Assembly (NCBI RefSeq): GCF_022513565.1
Contig: NZ_JAKWBE010000044.1
Location: 1 to 49,954, forward strand
From: Streptomyces gilvus
GTDB lineage: Bacteria > Actinomycetota > Actinomycetes > Streptomycetales > Streptomycetaceae
Reading direction: 5' to 3'
DNA length: 49,954 nt
A model generated the notes under the pieces. That model had not been told where the DNA came from. It ran no database searches and worked only from the letters and a program-made list of their open reading frames with translations. Both the position numbers and the translations under genes were made by a program. Positions 16,841-24,775 of the stretch are shown here, one piece after another; within the stretch, counting starts at the first letter, position 1, and the number at the start of each line of letters is the position of its first letter.

Positions 16841-16863
16841 CCCGACGGTTCCCGCCGGACCGA

Positions 16864-16903
16864 GGCTCGGTGAGGGGGCGCACGCCAACCCCCTCGCCGA
16901 GCC
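16864..16903 (+). terminator. long-stem terminator after bmp
   Basis: GGCTCGGTGAGGGGG (16864-16878) pairs with CCCCCTCGCCGAGCC (16889-16903): 15 bp with one T-G wobble and a 10-base loop. The operator for the ABC ATPase starts 18 bases later. Confidence 0.88.
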
Positions 16904-16920
16904 ATAACAATGTGTCAACT

Positions 16921-16932
16921 CTACGCGTGTAG
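16921..16932 (+). promoter_or_regulatory. nucleoside-regulon operator before ABC ATPase
   Basis: CTACGCGTGTAG, one base different from the perfect palindrome CTACGCGCGTAG found before add, deoC and punA. It directly follows the bmp terminator, which implies a second promoter here. The right half plus three bases (TAGCAC) could be a -10 box. Confidence 0.75.
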
Positions 16933-16944
16933 CACGGAGTTGCC

Positions 16945-17151
16945 GCGCCAGGGCCTGGCCGGCGGATCAGGCCGGTTCCCAGCAGCGGTACCTTGTCAAC
17001 GCGGGTGAGCGGGGCCTGGTGCGTCCAGCTGCAAGGCGGAGGAGGGCGCCGACGCGGAGCGTCGGCAACCGACGACAACGCCGCAGATGGGCGTGCCAGG
17101 CCCCGCGACACCGGCATGATCCGCCGGCCAGGCCCTAAGCGTCGCCGACGC
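16945..17151 (+). ncRNA. highly structured 5' leader, candidate riboswitch / cis-regulatory RNA
   Basis: Read from the sequence by hand. A closing helix pairs 16950-16969 with 17117-17136, 20 consecutive Watson-Crick pairs. It continues past a G-A mismatch with 16971-16975/17111-17115. An inner helix pairs 17009-17027 with 17088-17106: 19 pairs, three of them G-U, the first 11 perfect. It continues as 17029-17032/17083-17086 and 17035-17038/17079-17082. A hairpin follows at 17048-17055/17059-17066 with a GGA loop. TTGTC (16993-16997) could form a pseudoknot with GACAA (17074-17078). A small hairpin (17139-17151) follows, then a C-rich tract (CTCC at 17157-17160) that could cover GGAG of the Shine-Dalgarno (17184-17187). 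No motif of a riboswitch class I know is present. Position between the operator and a nucleoside transporter suggests ligand control. Confidence 0.7.
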
Positions 17152-17195
17152 CTGCCCTCCCCTACGCAGCCCCTTTTCCCCGAGGAGAGTGCGCC

Positions 17196-18755
17196 ATCAA
17201 CGCGTCCAGCCCTCCCGCTGCCGTCGAACTGCGCGGCATCACCAAGCGTTTCCCCGGTGTCGTGGCCAACAAGGACATCGACATCACCGTCCGCACGGGA
17301 ACCGTCCACGCCCTGTGCGGTGAGAACGGCGCCGGCAAGTCCACCCTGATGAAGATCCTCTACGGCATGCAGCAGCCGGACGAGGGCACCATCACCGTGG
17401 GCGGCGAGACCGTCGTCTTCCACAACCCCGCCGACGCCATCGCCCGCGGCATCGGCATGGTGCACCAGCACTTCATGCTCGCCGACAACCTCACCGTCCT
17501 GGAGAACGTCGTCCTGGGCGCGGAGAAGCTGTACGGCATCGGCGCCAAGGCCCGCGGCAAGATCAAGGAGCTGTCCGACGCGTACGGGCTCAACGTGCGC
17601 CCCGACGTCCTGCTGGAGGAGCTCGGCGTCGCCGACCGCCAGCGCGTGGAGATCCTCAAGGTCCTCTACCGCGGCGCGAAGACCCTCATCCTCGACGAGC
17701 CCACCGCCGTCCTCGTCCCGCAGGAGGTCGACGCCCTCTTCGACAACCTGCGCGAGCTCAAGGCCGAGGGCCTCACCGTCATCTTCATCTCCCACAAGCT
17801 CGGCGAAGTCCTGTCCGTGGCCGACGAGATCACCGTCATCCGCCGCGGCACCACCGTCGGCACGGTGAAGCCGGCCGGCACCACGACCAAACAGCTCGCC
17901 GAGCTGATGGTCGGCAGCGAACTGCCCACGCCGGAGACCGAGGAGTCCACGGTCACGGACGTCCCGCTGCTGAAGGTGGACGGCCTGCGCCTGGCCCAGA
18001 CCGACCTCGACGGCGTCGAGCGGACCGTCCTCGACGACATCGCCTTCACCATCCACAAGGGCGAGGTCCTCGGCATCGCCGGCGTCGAGGGCAACGGCCA
18101 GTCCGAACTGGTCGAGGCCATCATGGGCATCCGTGCCCTGAACTCCGGCACGATCGCCCTCGACGGAACCGACATCTCCCACGTCCCCACCCGCCACCGC
18201 CGCGAGGCCGGCGTCGGCTACATCCCCGAGGACCGCCACCGCCACGGCCTGCTCCTCGAAGCCCCGCTGTGGGAGAACCGCATCCTCGGCCACGTCACCG
18301 AGAAGCCCAACTCCCGCGGCCAGCTGCTCGACATCAGGGCCGCCCGCGGCGACACCGAGCGCATCATCGAGGCGTACGACGTCCGCACCCCCGGCATCGA
18401 CGTCACCGCCGCCTCCCTCTCCGGCGGCAACCAGCAGAAGCTGATCGTCGGCCGCGAGATGAGCCACGCGCCCAAGCTGCTCATCGCCGCCCACCCCACC
18501 CGGGGCGTGGACGTCGGCGCGCAGGCCGCGATCTGGGACCACATCCGCGAGGCCCGCCGCGAGGGCCTGGCGGTGCTGCTGATCTCCGCCGACCTGGACG
18601 AGCTCATCGGCCTGTCCGACACCCTGCGGGTGATGTACCGCGGCCGACTGGTCGCCGACGCCGACCCCGCCACCATCACCCCCGAGGAGCTGGGCTCCGC
18701 CATGACGGGTGCGGCCACCGGCCACCTGGAGCACACAGAGGACGACGCCCGATGA
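17196..18755 (+). CDS. nucleoside ABC transporter ATPase (two NBDs), apparent ATC start
   Basis: 519 residues if started at ATC 17196. Two nucleotide-binding domains in one chain. NBD1 has Walker A GENGAGKST, Q-loop segment GIGMVHQHFML and Walker B TLILDEPTAVL. NBD2 has GVEGNGQSEL in place of a canonical Walker A, then signature SLSGGNQQK and LLIAAHPTRGVD in place of Walker B. This is the RbsA/MglA/BmpB type layout. The first standard start in frame (GTG 17262) would delete the conserved first strand and A-loop region VELRGITKRFPGV. No ATG, GTG or TTG lies in frame between the TAA at 17136 and 17262. ATC 17196 has GAGGAGAG at 17182-17189, ideally spaced. The stop overlaps the next start by 4 bases (ATGA). 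Confidence 0.9.
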   Translation: MNASSPPAAVELRGITKRFPGVVANKDIDITVRTGTVHALCGENGAGKSTLMKILYGMQQPDEGTITVGGETVVFHNPADAIARGIGMVHQHFMLADNLTVLENVVLGAEKLYGIGAKARGKIKELSDAYGLNVRPDVLLEELGVADRQRVEILKVLYRGAKTLILDEPTAVLVPQEVDALFDNLRELKAEGLTVIFISHKLGEVLSVADEITVIRRGTTVGTVKPAGTTTKQLAELMVGSELPTPETEESTVTDVPLLKVDGLRLAQTDLDGVERTVLDDIAFTIHKGEVLGIAGVEGNGQSELVEAIMGIRALNSGTIALDGTDISHVPTRHRREAGVGYIPEDRHRHGLLLEAPLWENRILGHVTEKPNSRGQLLDIRAARGDTERIIEAYDVRTPGIDVTAASLSGGNQQKLIVGREMSHAPKLLIAAHPTRGVDVGAQAAIWDHIREARREGLAVLLISADLDELIGLSDTLRVMYRGRLVADADPATITPEELGSAMTGAATGHLEHTEDDAR

Positions 18756-19879
18756 ACAAGCTGACCCAACGCATCGACAAGGAGCGGCTGCTCCTCGGCA
18801 TCGCGGCCCCGCTGCTCGCGATCGTCGCCGCGCTCGTCGTCACCACCCTGGTCATCCTCGCCACCGGCAAGAACCCGTTCGACGCCTTCAGCGACATGGT
18901 GACCTACGGCACCGCCAGCGACAGCCAGGTCTACATCCTCAACAAGGCGACGACGTACTACCTGGCGGGTGTCGCGGTGGCCATCGGCTTCCGCATGAAC
19001 CTGTTCAACATCGGCGTCGACGGCCAGTACCGCATCGCCGCCTTCTTCGCCGCCGTCCTCGGCGGCGCGCTGACCACGCCCGGCTGGATCTCCATCCCGC
19101 TGATCATCCTGTGCGCGATGGGCACCGGCGCGGTGTGGGCGGGCATCGCGGGCGTCCTGAAGGTGACCCGGGGCGTCAGCGAGGTCATCTCGACGATCAT
19201 GCTCAACGCGATCGCCACCGCGATCATCGCCTACCTCCTCCAGCCCGGGAAGCTCGCCGAACTCCAGGCCGGCGGCACGGTCGTCTCCACCAAGCCGCTG
19301 CACTCGGACGCGTACTTCTTCCAGATCAACACCGGCCCGGCGGGCGAGCTGTGGGGCTTCATCTTCATCGCCGTGCTCGTCGGCGTCGCGTACTGGTTCG
19401 TGCTCGGCCGCACCCGGTTCGGCTTCGACCTGCGCACCGTCGGCCAGTCCGAGAGCGCGGCCGCCGCGAGCGGTGTGTCCGTGAAGAAGATGATCGCGAC
19501 CAGCATGCTCATCTCCGGCGCCATCGCCGGTCTGATCGGCATGCCGACCCTGCTCAACGACAGCCACCAGTTCAGCAACGACTTCCCGACCGGCATCGGC
19601 TTCACCGGCATCGCCATCGCCCTGCTCGGCCGCAACAACCCGATCGGCATCGCGCTGGGCGCCCTGCTGTGGGGCTTTCTGGAGCGCACCACCAACCACC
19701 TGGAGTTCCAGGGCTACGACAAGGAGATCCTCGGCGTCATCCAGGGCGTGATCGTCCTGTGCGTCGTGATCGCCTACGAGGTCGTACGACGTTACGGCCT
19801 CAAGCGCCAGCAGCAGCGGGTCGGCGCCGAACTCGCCGCCCAGGCCGCCGCCCCGACCGAGAAGCAGGAGGTGGCGTGA
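18752..19879 (+). CDS. nucleoside ABC transporter permease 1
   Basis: 375 residues. BPD_transp_2 permease with about 9-10 hydrophobic segments, beginning LLLGIAAPLLAIVAALVVTTLVI. Conserved BMP-type permease blocks are GFRMNLFNIGVDGQ, VSEVISTIMLNAIA, GRTRFGFDLRTVGQS (cytoplasmic coupling region) and GIGFTGIAIALLGRNNPIGI. It forms half of the membrane channel with the next gene. ATGA overlap with the ATPase and TGATG overlap with permease 2 indicate strict co-translation. The C-terminus is a charged cytoplasmic tail rich in Gln, Ala and Glu. Confidence 0.93.
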   Translation: MNKLTQRIDKERLLLGIAAPLLAIVAALVVTTLVILATGKNPFDAFSDMVTYGTASDSQVYILNKATTYYLAGVAVAIGFRMNLFNIGVDGQYRIAAFFAAVLGGALTTPGWISIPLIILCAMGTGAVWAGIAGVLKVTRGVSEVISTIMLNAIATAIIAYLLQPGKLAELQAGGTVVSTKPLHSDAYFFQINTGPAGELWGFIFIAVLVGVAYWFVLGRTRFGFDLRTVGQSESAAAASGVSVKKMIATSMLISGAIAGLIGMPTLLNDSHQFSNDFPTGIGFTGIAIALLGRNNPIGIALGALLWGFLERTTNHLEFQGYDKEILGVIQGVIVLCVVIAYEVVRRYGLKRQQQRVGAELAAQAAAPTEKQEVA

Positions 19880-21165
19880 TGAGTGCCACGATGACCGACA
19901 CGCCGCCGCCCGCGGCCCCCAAGGCGGACACCGAACGCACCCGGTCGGGCCGTCCGCTCGGCCAGATCCTCATGATCGTCGCCGGCGCCCTGCTGCTCGT
20001 CGCCGCGGTCCGCGTCATCACCGGGGCGAACCAGCTCACCTCCGACGGACAGGTCAGCGCCGCGCTGAGCCTCGCCGTGCCGATCGGCCTCGCCGGACTC
20101 GCCGGCCTGTGGTCCGAGCGCTCCGGCGTGGTCAACATCGGCCTCGAGGGCATGATGATCCTCGGCACCTTCGGCGCCGGCTGGATCGGCTGGCAGTCCA
20201 GCCCCTGGCTCGGCCTGCTGTGCGGCGTCGGCTTCGGCGTCCTCGGCGGACTGCTGCACGCAGTCGCCACCGTCACCTTCGGCGTGGACCACATCGTCTC
20301 CGGTGTCGCGATCAACCTGCTCGCGCTGGGCACCACCCAGTACCTCGCCAAGCTGTTCTTCACCAACGGCAAGGCGGCCGACGCCGGCGGCAACCCCAAG
20401 CAGTCCCCGCCGGTGGGCTCGCTGCCCAACTTCGACATCCCGGGCCTGTCCGACGCCCTGCAGTCCGTCGAGAAGCACCACTGGTTCCTGATCTCCGACA
20501 TCGCCGGCATCCTCGGCGGTGTGGTCACCAACCTGTCCGTGATCACGATCCTGGCCTTCGCGCTGTTCATCGGCAGCTGGTGGCTGCTGTGGCGCACGCC
20601 GTTCGGTCTGCGGCTGCGCTCCTGCGGCGAGAACCCGGTCGCCGCGGAGTCCCTCGGCGTCAACGTCTACAAGTACAAGTACGCGGCCGTCGCCGTCTCC
20701 GGCGGCCTGGCCGGCCTCGGCGGCGCGTTCCTCGCGCTGGTCACCTCGCACATCTACCTGGAGGGCCAGACCGGCGGCCGCGGCTACATCGGTCTCGCGG
20801 CCATGATCTTCGGCAACTGGCGGCCCGGCGGACTCGCCATGGGCGCGGGCCTGTTCGGCTACTCCGACGCGCTGCAGCTGCGCAACGGCGGCCAGACCGT
20901 GCACGCGCTGCTGCTCCTGCTGGTCGTGCTGCTCGTGGCGATGGCCGGCTGGAAGATGTACAAGAAGGCCCACTGGCAGGGCGGCATCAGCCTCTTCGTG
21001 GGCGCGCTCGTCCTGCTCTGGTACCTGGTCACCGACGAGGTCCCGAGCGACTTCGTCGGCGCCACGCCGTACGTCGTCACCCTGCTCGTGCTGTCGCTGT
21101 CCGCGCAGCGCCTGAGGATGCCGAAGGCCGACGGCATGCGCTACCGCAAGGGCCAGGGCAAGTGA
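19879..21165 (+). CDS. nucleoside ABC transporter permease 2
   Basis: 428 residues from ATG 19879, with GGAGG 8 bases upstream. BPD_transp_2 permease: a 30-residue cytoplasmic N-tail, then multiple membrane segments. Blocks are SERSGVVNIGLEGMMILGTFGAG, GVDHIVSGVAINLLALG, TPFGLRLRSCGENPVAAESLGVNV (coupling helix region) and GGRGYIGLAAMIFGNWRPGG. It is longer than permease 1 because of an insertion around residues 170-205 and extra C-terminal membrane segments. It pairs with permease 1. The stop overlaps the cytidine deaminase GTG by 4 bases. Confidence 0.93.
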   Translation: MSATMTDTPPPAAPKADTERTRSGRPLGQILMIVAGALLLVAAVRVITGANQLTSDGQVSAALSLAVPIGLAGLAGLWSERSGVVNIGLEGMMILGTFGAGWIGWQSSPWLGLLCGVGFGVLGGLLHAVATVTFGVDHIVSGVAINLLALGTTQYLAKLFFTNGKAADAGGNPKQSPPVGSLPNFDIPGLSDALQSVEKHHWFLISDIAGILGGVVTNLSVITILAFALFIGSWWLLWRTPFGLRLRSCGENPVAAESLGVNVYKYKYAAVAVSGGLAGLGGAFLALVTSHIYLEGQTGGRGYIGLAAMIFGNWRPGGLAMGAGLFGYSDALQLRNGGQTVHALLLLLVVLLVAMAGWKMYKKAHWQGGISLFVGALVLLWYLVTDEVPSDFVGATPYVVTLLVLSLSAQRLRMPKADGMRYRKGQGK

Positions 21166-21563
21166 CCCGGCCGGCCGCCGTCGACTGGGAGGCGCTGCGC
21201 GAGCTGGCCCGCGAGGCCATGACGCACGCCTACGCCCCCTACTCCGGCTACCCGGTCGGCGTCGCCGCCCTGGTCGACGACGGCCGCACGGTCTCCGGCT
21301 GCAACGTCGAGAACGCCAGCTACGGCCTCGGCCTGTGCGCCGAGTGCGGGCTGGTCTCGGAGCTGCAGCGCACCGGCGGCGGCCGGCTGACGCACTTCAC
21401 GTGCGTCGACGGCCGGGGCGAGATCCTGGTCCCGTGCGGCCGCTGCCGTCAGCTGCTGTACGAGTTCGGGGGCTCCGACCTGCTCCTGGAGACCCCGGCG
21501 GGCATCCTCCCGCTCTCCGAGATGCTGCCCCAGGCCTTCGGCCCGGACCATCTCACCAGGTAA
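21162..21563 (+). CDS. cdd: cytidine deaminase
   Basis: 133 residues, the size of the homotetrameric enzymes. Zinc site: CAECGLV (Cys plus the proton-shuttle Glu) and PCGRCRQ (two Cys). The substrate loop is VGVAALVDDGRTVSGCNVENASYGLG. It deaminates cytidine and deoxycytidine to (deoxy)uridine, which the next gene can phosphorolyse. The Arg that usually follows the catalytic Glu (CAER) is replaced by Cys. The GTG start overlaps the permease stop (GTGA), so the enzyme is translationally tied to the transporter. Confidence 0.94.
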   Translation: MTRPAAVDWEALRELAREAMTHAYAPYSGYPVGVAALVDDGRTVSGCNVENASYGLGLCAECGLVSELQRTGGGRLTHFTCVDGRGEILVPCGRCRQLLYEFGGSDLLLETPAGILPLSEMLPQAFGPDHLTR

Positions 21564-21571
21564 CTCCCGTA

Positions 21572-21605
21572 CGGCCCCTCCCCCTTGGCTCGAGCGGAGG
21601 GGCCG
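21572..21605 (+). terminator. intra-operon hairpin between cdd and deoA
   Basis: CGGCCCCTCC (21572-21581) pairs with GGAGGGGCCG (21596-21605): 10 bp with a 14-base loop. It probably modulates read-through or mRNA stability rather than ending the operon. Confidence 0.6.
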
Positions 21606-21638
21606 CACACTTTCTGAACCACGGAAGGACCGCACGCC

Positions 21639-22922
21639 ATGGCCATGGACGCCATCTCCGTCATCCGCACCAAGCGGGACCGCGGCGAACTCAGCGACGA
21701 GCAGATCGACTGGGTCATCGACGCGTACACCCGCGGGGAGGTCGCCGACGAGCAGATGTCCGCGCTCGCCATGGCGATCCTCCTCAACGGCATGAACCGC
21801 CGCGAGATCGCCCGCTGGACGGCCGCGATGATCGCCTCCGGCGAGCGCATGGACTTCTCCGCCCTGTCCCGCCCGACGGCCGACAAGCACTCCACGGGCG
21901 GCGTCGGCGACAAGATCACCCTCCCGCTGGCCCCCCTGGTCGCCGCGTGCGGCGCCGCCGTCCCGCAACTCTCGGGCCGCGGCCTCGGCCACACCGGCGG
22001 AACCCTGGACAAGCTGGAGTCGATCCCCGGCTGGCGCGCACTGCTCTCCAACGAGGAGATGCTGTCGGTGCTGGACGGCACCGGCGCGGTGATCTGCGCG
22101 GCGGGCGACGGCCTGGCCCCCGCCGACAAGAAGCTCTACGCCCTCCGTGACGTCACCGGCACCGTCGAGGCGATCCCGCTGATCGCCTCCTCCATCATGT
22201 CCAAGAAGATCGCGGAGGGCACGGGCTCCCTGGTCCTGGACGTGAAGGTGGGCACGGGCGCCTTCATGAAGACGCTGGACGACGCCCGCGAACTGGCCTC
22301 GACGATGGTGGGCCTCGGCACCGACCACGGCGTGAAGACGGTCGCCCTCCTCACCGACATGTCCACCCCGCTCGGCCTCACCGCCGGCAACGCCCTCGAG
22401 GTCCGCGAGTCGGTCGAGGTCCTGGCGGGCGGCGGTCCCGCGGACGTCGTCGAACTGACCCTCGCGCTGGCCCGCGAGATGCTCGACGCGGCCGGCGTCC
22501 GCGCTGCCGACCCGGCGAAGGCCCTGGCCGACGGCTCGGCGATGGACGTCTGGCGCCGCATGATCGCGGCCCAGGGCGGCGACCCGGACGCGGAGCTGCC
22601 GGTGGCGCGTGAGCAGCACGTCGTCAAGGCCCCGTCCACGGGCGTCCTGACCCGCCTCGACGCCTACGACATCGGCGTCGCCGCCTGGCGCCTCGGCGCG
22701 GGGCGCGCCCGCAAGGAGGACCCGGTGCAGGCGGGCGCGGGCGTGGAGATGCACGCCAAGCCCGGCGACCAGGTCACCGAGGGCCAGCCCCTCCTGACCC
22801 TCCACACCGACACCCCCGAACGCTTCGAGTACGCGCTCCGGGCGGTGGAGGGTTCGTACGACATCGGGGCGGCGGGGACGGCCTACTCGGCGTCGCCGGT
22901 GGTGCTGGAACGTATCGCCTGA
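21639..22922 (+). CDS. deoA: thymidine / pyrimidine-nucleoside phosphorylase
   Basis: 427 residues, usual length. Signature blocks are GEVADEQMSALAMAILLNGM, KHSTGGVGDK (phosphate and nucleoside binding), SGRGLGHTGGTLDKLESIPG and GTGAFMKTLDDARELA. It cleaves thymidine or deoxyuridine, possibly uridine, with phosphate to give the base and (deoxy)ribose-1-phosphate in the cytoplasm. Start at ATG 21639 with GGAAGGA 10 bases upstream. Last gene of the nucleoside operon, closed by the hairpin at 22971-23002. The product feeds the phosphomutase and DeoC encoded 20 kb away. Confidence 0.95.
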   Translation: MAMDAISVIRTKRDRGELSDEQIDWVIDAYTRGEVADEQMSALAMAILLNGMNRREIARWTAAMIASGERMDFSALSRPTADKHSTGGVGDKITLPLAPLVAACGAAVPQLSGRGLGHTGGTLDKLESIPGWRALLSNEEMLSVLDGTGAVICAAGDGLAPADKKLYALRDVTGTVEAIPLIASSIMSKKIAEGTGSLVLDVKVGTGAFMKTLDDARELASTMVGLGTDHGVKTVALLTDMSTPLGLTAGNALEVRESVEVLAGGGPADVVELTLALAREMLDAAGVRAADPAKALADGSAMDVWRRMIAAQGGDPDAELPVAREQHVVKAPSTGVLTRLDAYDIGVAAWRLGAGRARKEDPVQAGAGVEMHAKPGDQVTEGQPLLTLHTDTPERFEYALRAVEGSYDIGAAGTAYSASPVVLERIA

Positions 22923-22932
22923 CCAGGGGCCC

Positions 22933-23002
22933 GCGGCCGGAGGCCGCTGATGTTGCGGCCCTTTCGAGTGAACGGGATCGGTGGACCGCCACCGGTCCCG
23001 TT
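22933..23002 (+). terminator. two hairpins ending the nucleoside operon
   Basis: First GCGGCC-GGA-GGCCGC at 22933-22947. Then a 14-bp stem, AACGGGATCGGTGG (22971-22984) with CCACCGGTCCCGTT (22989-23002), containing one T-G wobble and a 4-base loop. The second is a strong terminator. Confidence 0.82.
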
Positions 23003-23042
23003 CGGCATGCTGGGATCGGTGACGCAACCGAGGGAGACCGCC

Positions 23043-23627
23043 ATGAGCGCACTCACCGTGGGCCACGACCCCGAGCAGAGCTGGGACGACCTCGTCCGGT
23101 TCTGGGAGGAGATGGACTGGCCCGAGGGCAGCAAGGTGGAGATCATCGAGGGGATCATCACCGTGTCACCTGCTCCCGCACCCCGTCACAACGTGATCGC
23201 GGCCCGCATCCAGCGTCGCCTGTACTCCGTGATCCCCGAGGACTGGGAGATCTTCCAGACACAGGCCATCGCCGTCCCCTCGCGGCTGGGCATGTTCATC
23301 CCGGACATCCTGGTGGCCCCGGTCCAGGAGTGCACCAAGGCGGACACCTATCTGCCGGGCGCCGTCGCCGAACTCGTCGTGGAGGTCACGTCCAGGAAGA
23401 ACGCCCGCCACGACCGTGTGAGCAAGCCGGCCGCCTACGCCTCTGCGGGCATCCCGCTCTACCTCCTGGTCGACCGCTGGGCTCCCGAGGGCCCCACCGC
23501 GACGCTCTACGGAGAGCCGCACGGAGACGTCTACCGCCCGCTCGCCGTTGCCAAGTTCGGCGAACTGCTCACTCTCCCCGCGCCCTTCGACCTCGTCATC
23601 GACACCAGCGAGTTCCCCGAGACCTAA
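23043..23627 (+). CDS. Uma2 family (DUF820) restriction-endonuclease-fold protein
   Basis: 194 residues from ATG 23043, with GAGGGAGA upstream. Uma2/DUF820 proteins have a PD-(D/E)xK nuclease fold. Here the likely active-site elements are FIPDILVAP (Asp) and ELVVEVTSRKN (Glu plus downstream Lys). The N-terminal VEIIEGIITVSPAPAPRHN is also typical. The family is numerous in Streptomyces and cyanobacteria, and its biological role is unknown. It converges on the AEC permease gene with only one base between the two stop codons. Confidence 0.88.
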   Translation: MSALTVGHDPEQSWDDLVRFWEEMDWPEGSKVEIIEGIITVSPAPAPRHNVIAARIQRRLYSVIPEDWEIFQTQAIAVPSRLGMFIPDILVAPVQECTKADTYLPGAVAELVVEVTSRKNARHDRVSKPAAYASAGIPLYLLVDRWAPEGPTATLYGEPHGDVYRPLAVAKFGELLTLPAPFDLVIDTSEFPET

Positions 23628-23628
23628 G

Positions 23629-24549
23629 TCACCCCAACAACGCGGCGACAACGACCAGCACCGGCACCGACAGCAACGTCGACAGCAGGATCGAGTCCCG
23701 CGCCAGGCCCTCGGCCACCCGGTAGCGGCTCGCGTACGTGTACAGGTTCTGCGCCGCCGGGAGTGCCGACGTCACCACCACGTCGAGGAGTTGGTGGCCC
23801 CGCAGTCCGAACACGCCGGTCGCCAGCGCCCAGGCCGCCGCCGGTTGGCCCACCGCCTTCAGCGCCACGGAGAGCAGGACCGGCCCCCTCTCCGCGCCCC
23901 GTCCCGGCATCGTGCTGCCGCACAGGGAGATGCCGAAGGCCAGCAGGACCGCCGGGACCGACATGTTGCCGATCAGGGTGAGCGGGTCCATGACGGGGGC
24001 CGGAACCTGCACGCCGAGCGCCGACACCGCGACGCCCGCCAGCGAGCCCACCGCGATGGGGTTGCGCAGGGGCGTCAGCAGGCGCAGCCACAGCGGGCCC
24101 TTCTCACCCTTGCCGGACAGGTCGAGGATCGTCAGGGCGACCGGAGTGACTCCGATGAGCTGGAAGAGCAGGACGGGCGCGACCAGCGAGGCGTCACCGA
24201 GGACGTACACCGCGATCGGGATGCCGAGGTTGCCCGAGTTGACGTAACTGGAGCACAGCGCGCCGATGGTGGTGCGGCCCACGCCCCAGTCCCGTGCGGC
24301 ACCCACCGCGACGAAGACGCCCGCCGCGGCGGCCGTGCTCATCGCCGTCACCAGCAGCCGGCTGGAGAAGACCACCGACAGGTCGGCCCGGGCGAGCGTG
24401 GTGAACAGCAGGGCGGGGGAGGCCACATGGAAGGCGAGCTTGGTCAGCACCTCCCGGCCGTGTTCGCCGAGATGCCCCTGTCTGCCGATGACGTACCCCA
24501 CCCCGATGACGACCGCGATCACCGCGAATCCCGTCAACACCCCCTGCAC
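23629..24549 (-). CDS. AEC family transporter (auxin efflux carrier type permease)
   Basis: 306 residues from GTG 24549, with AGGAGG 6 bases upstream; the frame is open further upstream but that part is not membrane-like. About ten hydrophobic helices. Family blocks are ALCSSYVNSGNLGIPIAVYVLGD, with the conserved Asn-rich turn in the middle helix, and LLRNPIAVGSLAGVAVS-like and VPAVLLAFGISLCG segments. Members export or import small carboxylates or amino-acid-like compounds. The substrate is unknown. Monocistronic. Confidence 0.88.
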   Translation of the reverse strand: MQGVLTGFAVIAVVIGVGYVIGRQGHLGEHGREVLTKLAFHVASPALLFTTLARADLSVVFSSRLLVTAMSTAAAAGVFVAVGAARDWGVGRTTIGALCSSYVNSGNLGIPIAVYVLGDASLVAPVLLFQLIGVTPVALTILDLSGKGEKGPLWLRLLTPLRNPIAVGSLAGVAVSALGVQVPAPVMDPLTLIGNMSVPAVLLAFGISLCGSTMPGRGAERGPVLLSVALKAVGQPAAAWALATGVFGLRGHQLLDVVVTSALPAAQNLYTYASRYRVAEGLARDSILLSTLLSVPVLVVVAALLG

Positions 24550-24655
24550 GGCGCCTCCTGGACGGGCAGGGGGACGTCGGGTATCCGGGGCGGTGCTGGT
24601 CGGTGGCGCATACAGGCAACCCTCCGGGGCGGGACGGCGGGCGGTCAATGTGATT

Positions 24656-24697
24656 CCGACCGTCGTGATGCCGACCGTCGTGATGCCGGCCGTGACG
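24656..24697. repeat. 15-bp direct repeat
   Basis: CCGACCGTCGTGATG occurs at 24656-24670 and 24671-24685, followed by a degenerate third copy (CCGGCCGTGACG). It lies upstream of the AEC permease and the STAS gene. No known function. Confidence 0.7.
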
Positions 24698-24775
24698 CCG
24701 TCCGGTGCGCCGTGGACACGCCTCGTGGGCGGTGCGCTCCGATGAGTTCCACCCGCCCGCCCGGTCTAACCGGTC

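Noticed and set aside
16945..17151. Cobalamin, TPP, SAM or c-di-GMP riboswitch as identity of the leader
   Set aside because: None of the conserved cores I know for these classes is visible; kept as an unassigned structured RNA.
17262..18755. GTG 17262 as the ABC ATPase start
   Set aside because: It has no Shine-Dalgarno at the right distance and would remove the conserved first strand and A-loop of NBD1; ATC 17196 fits better.
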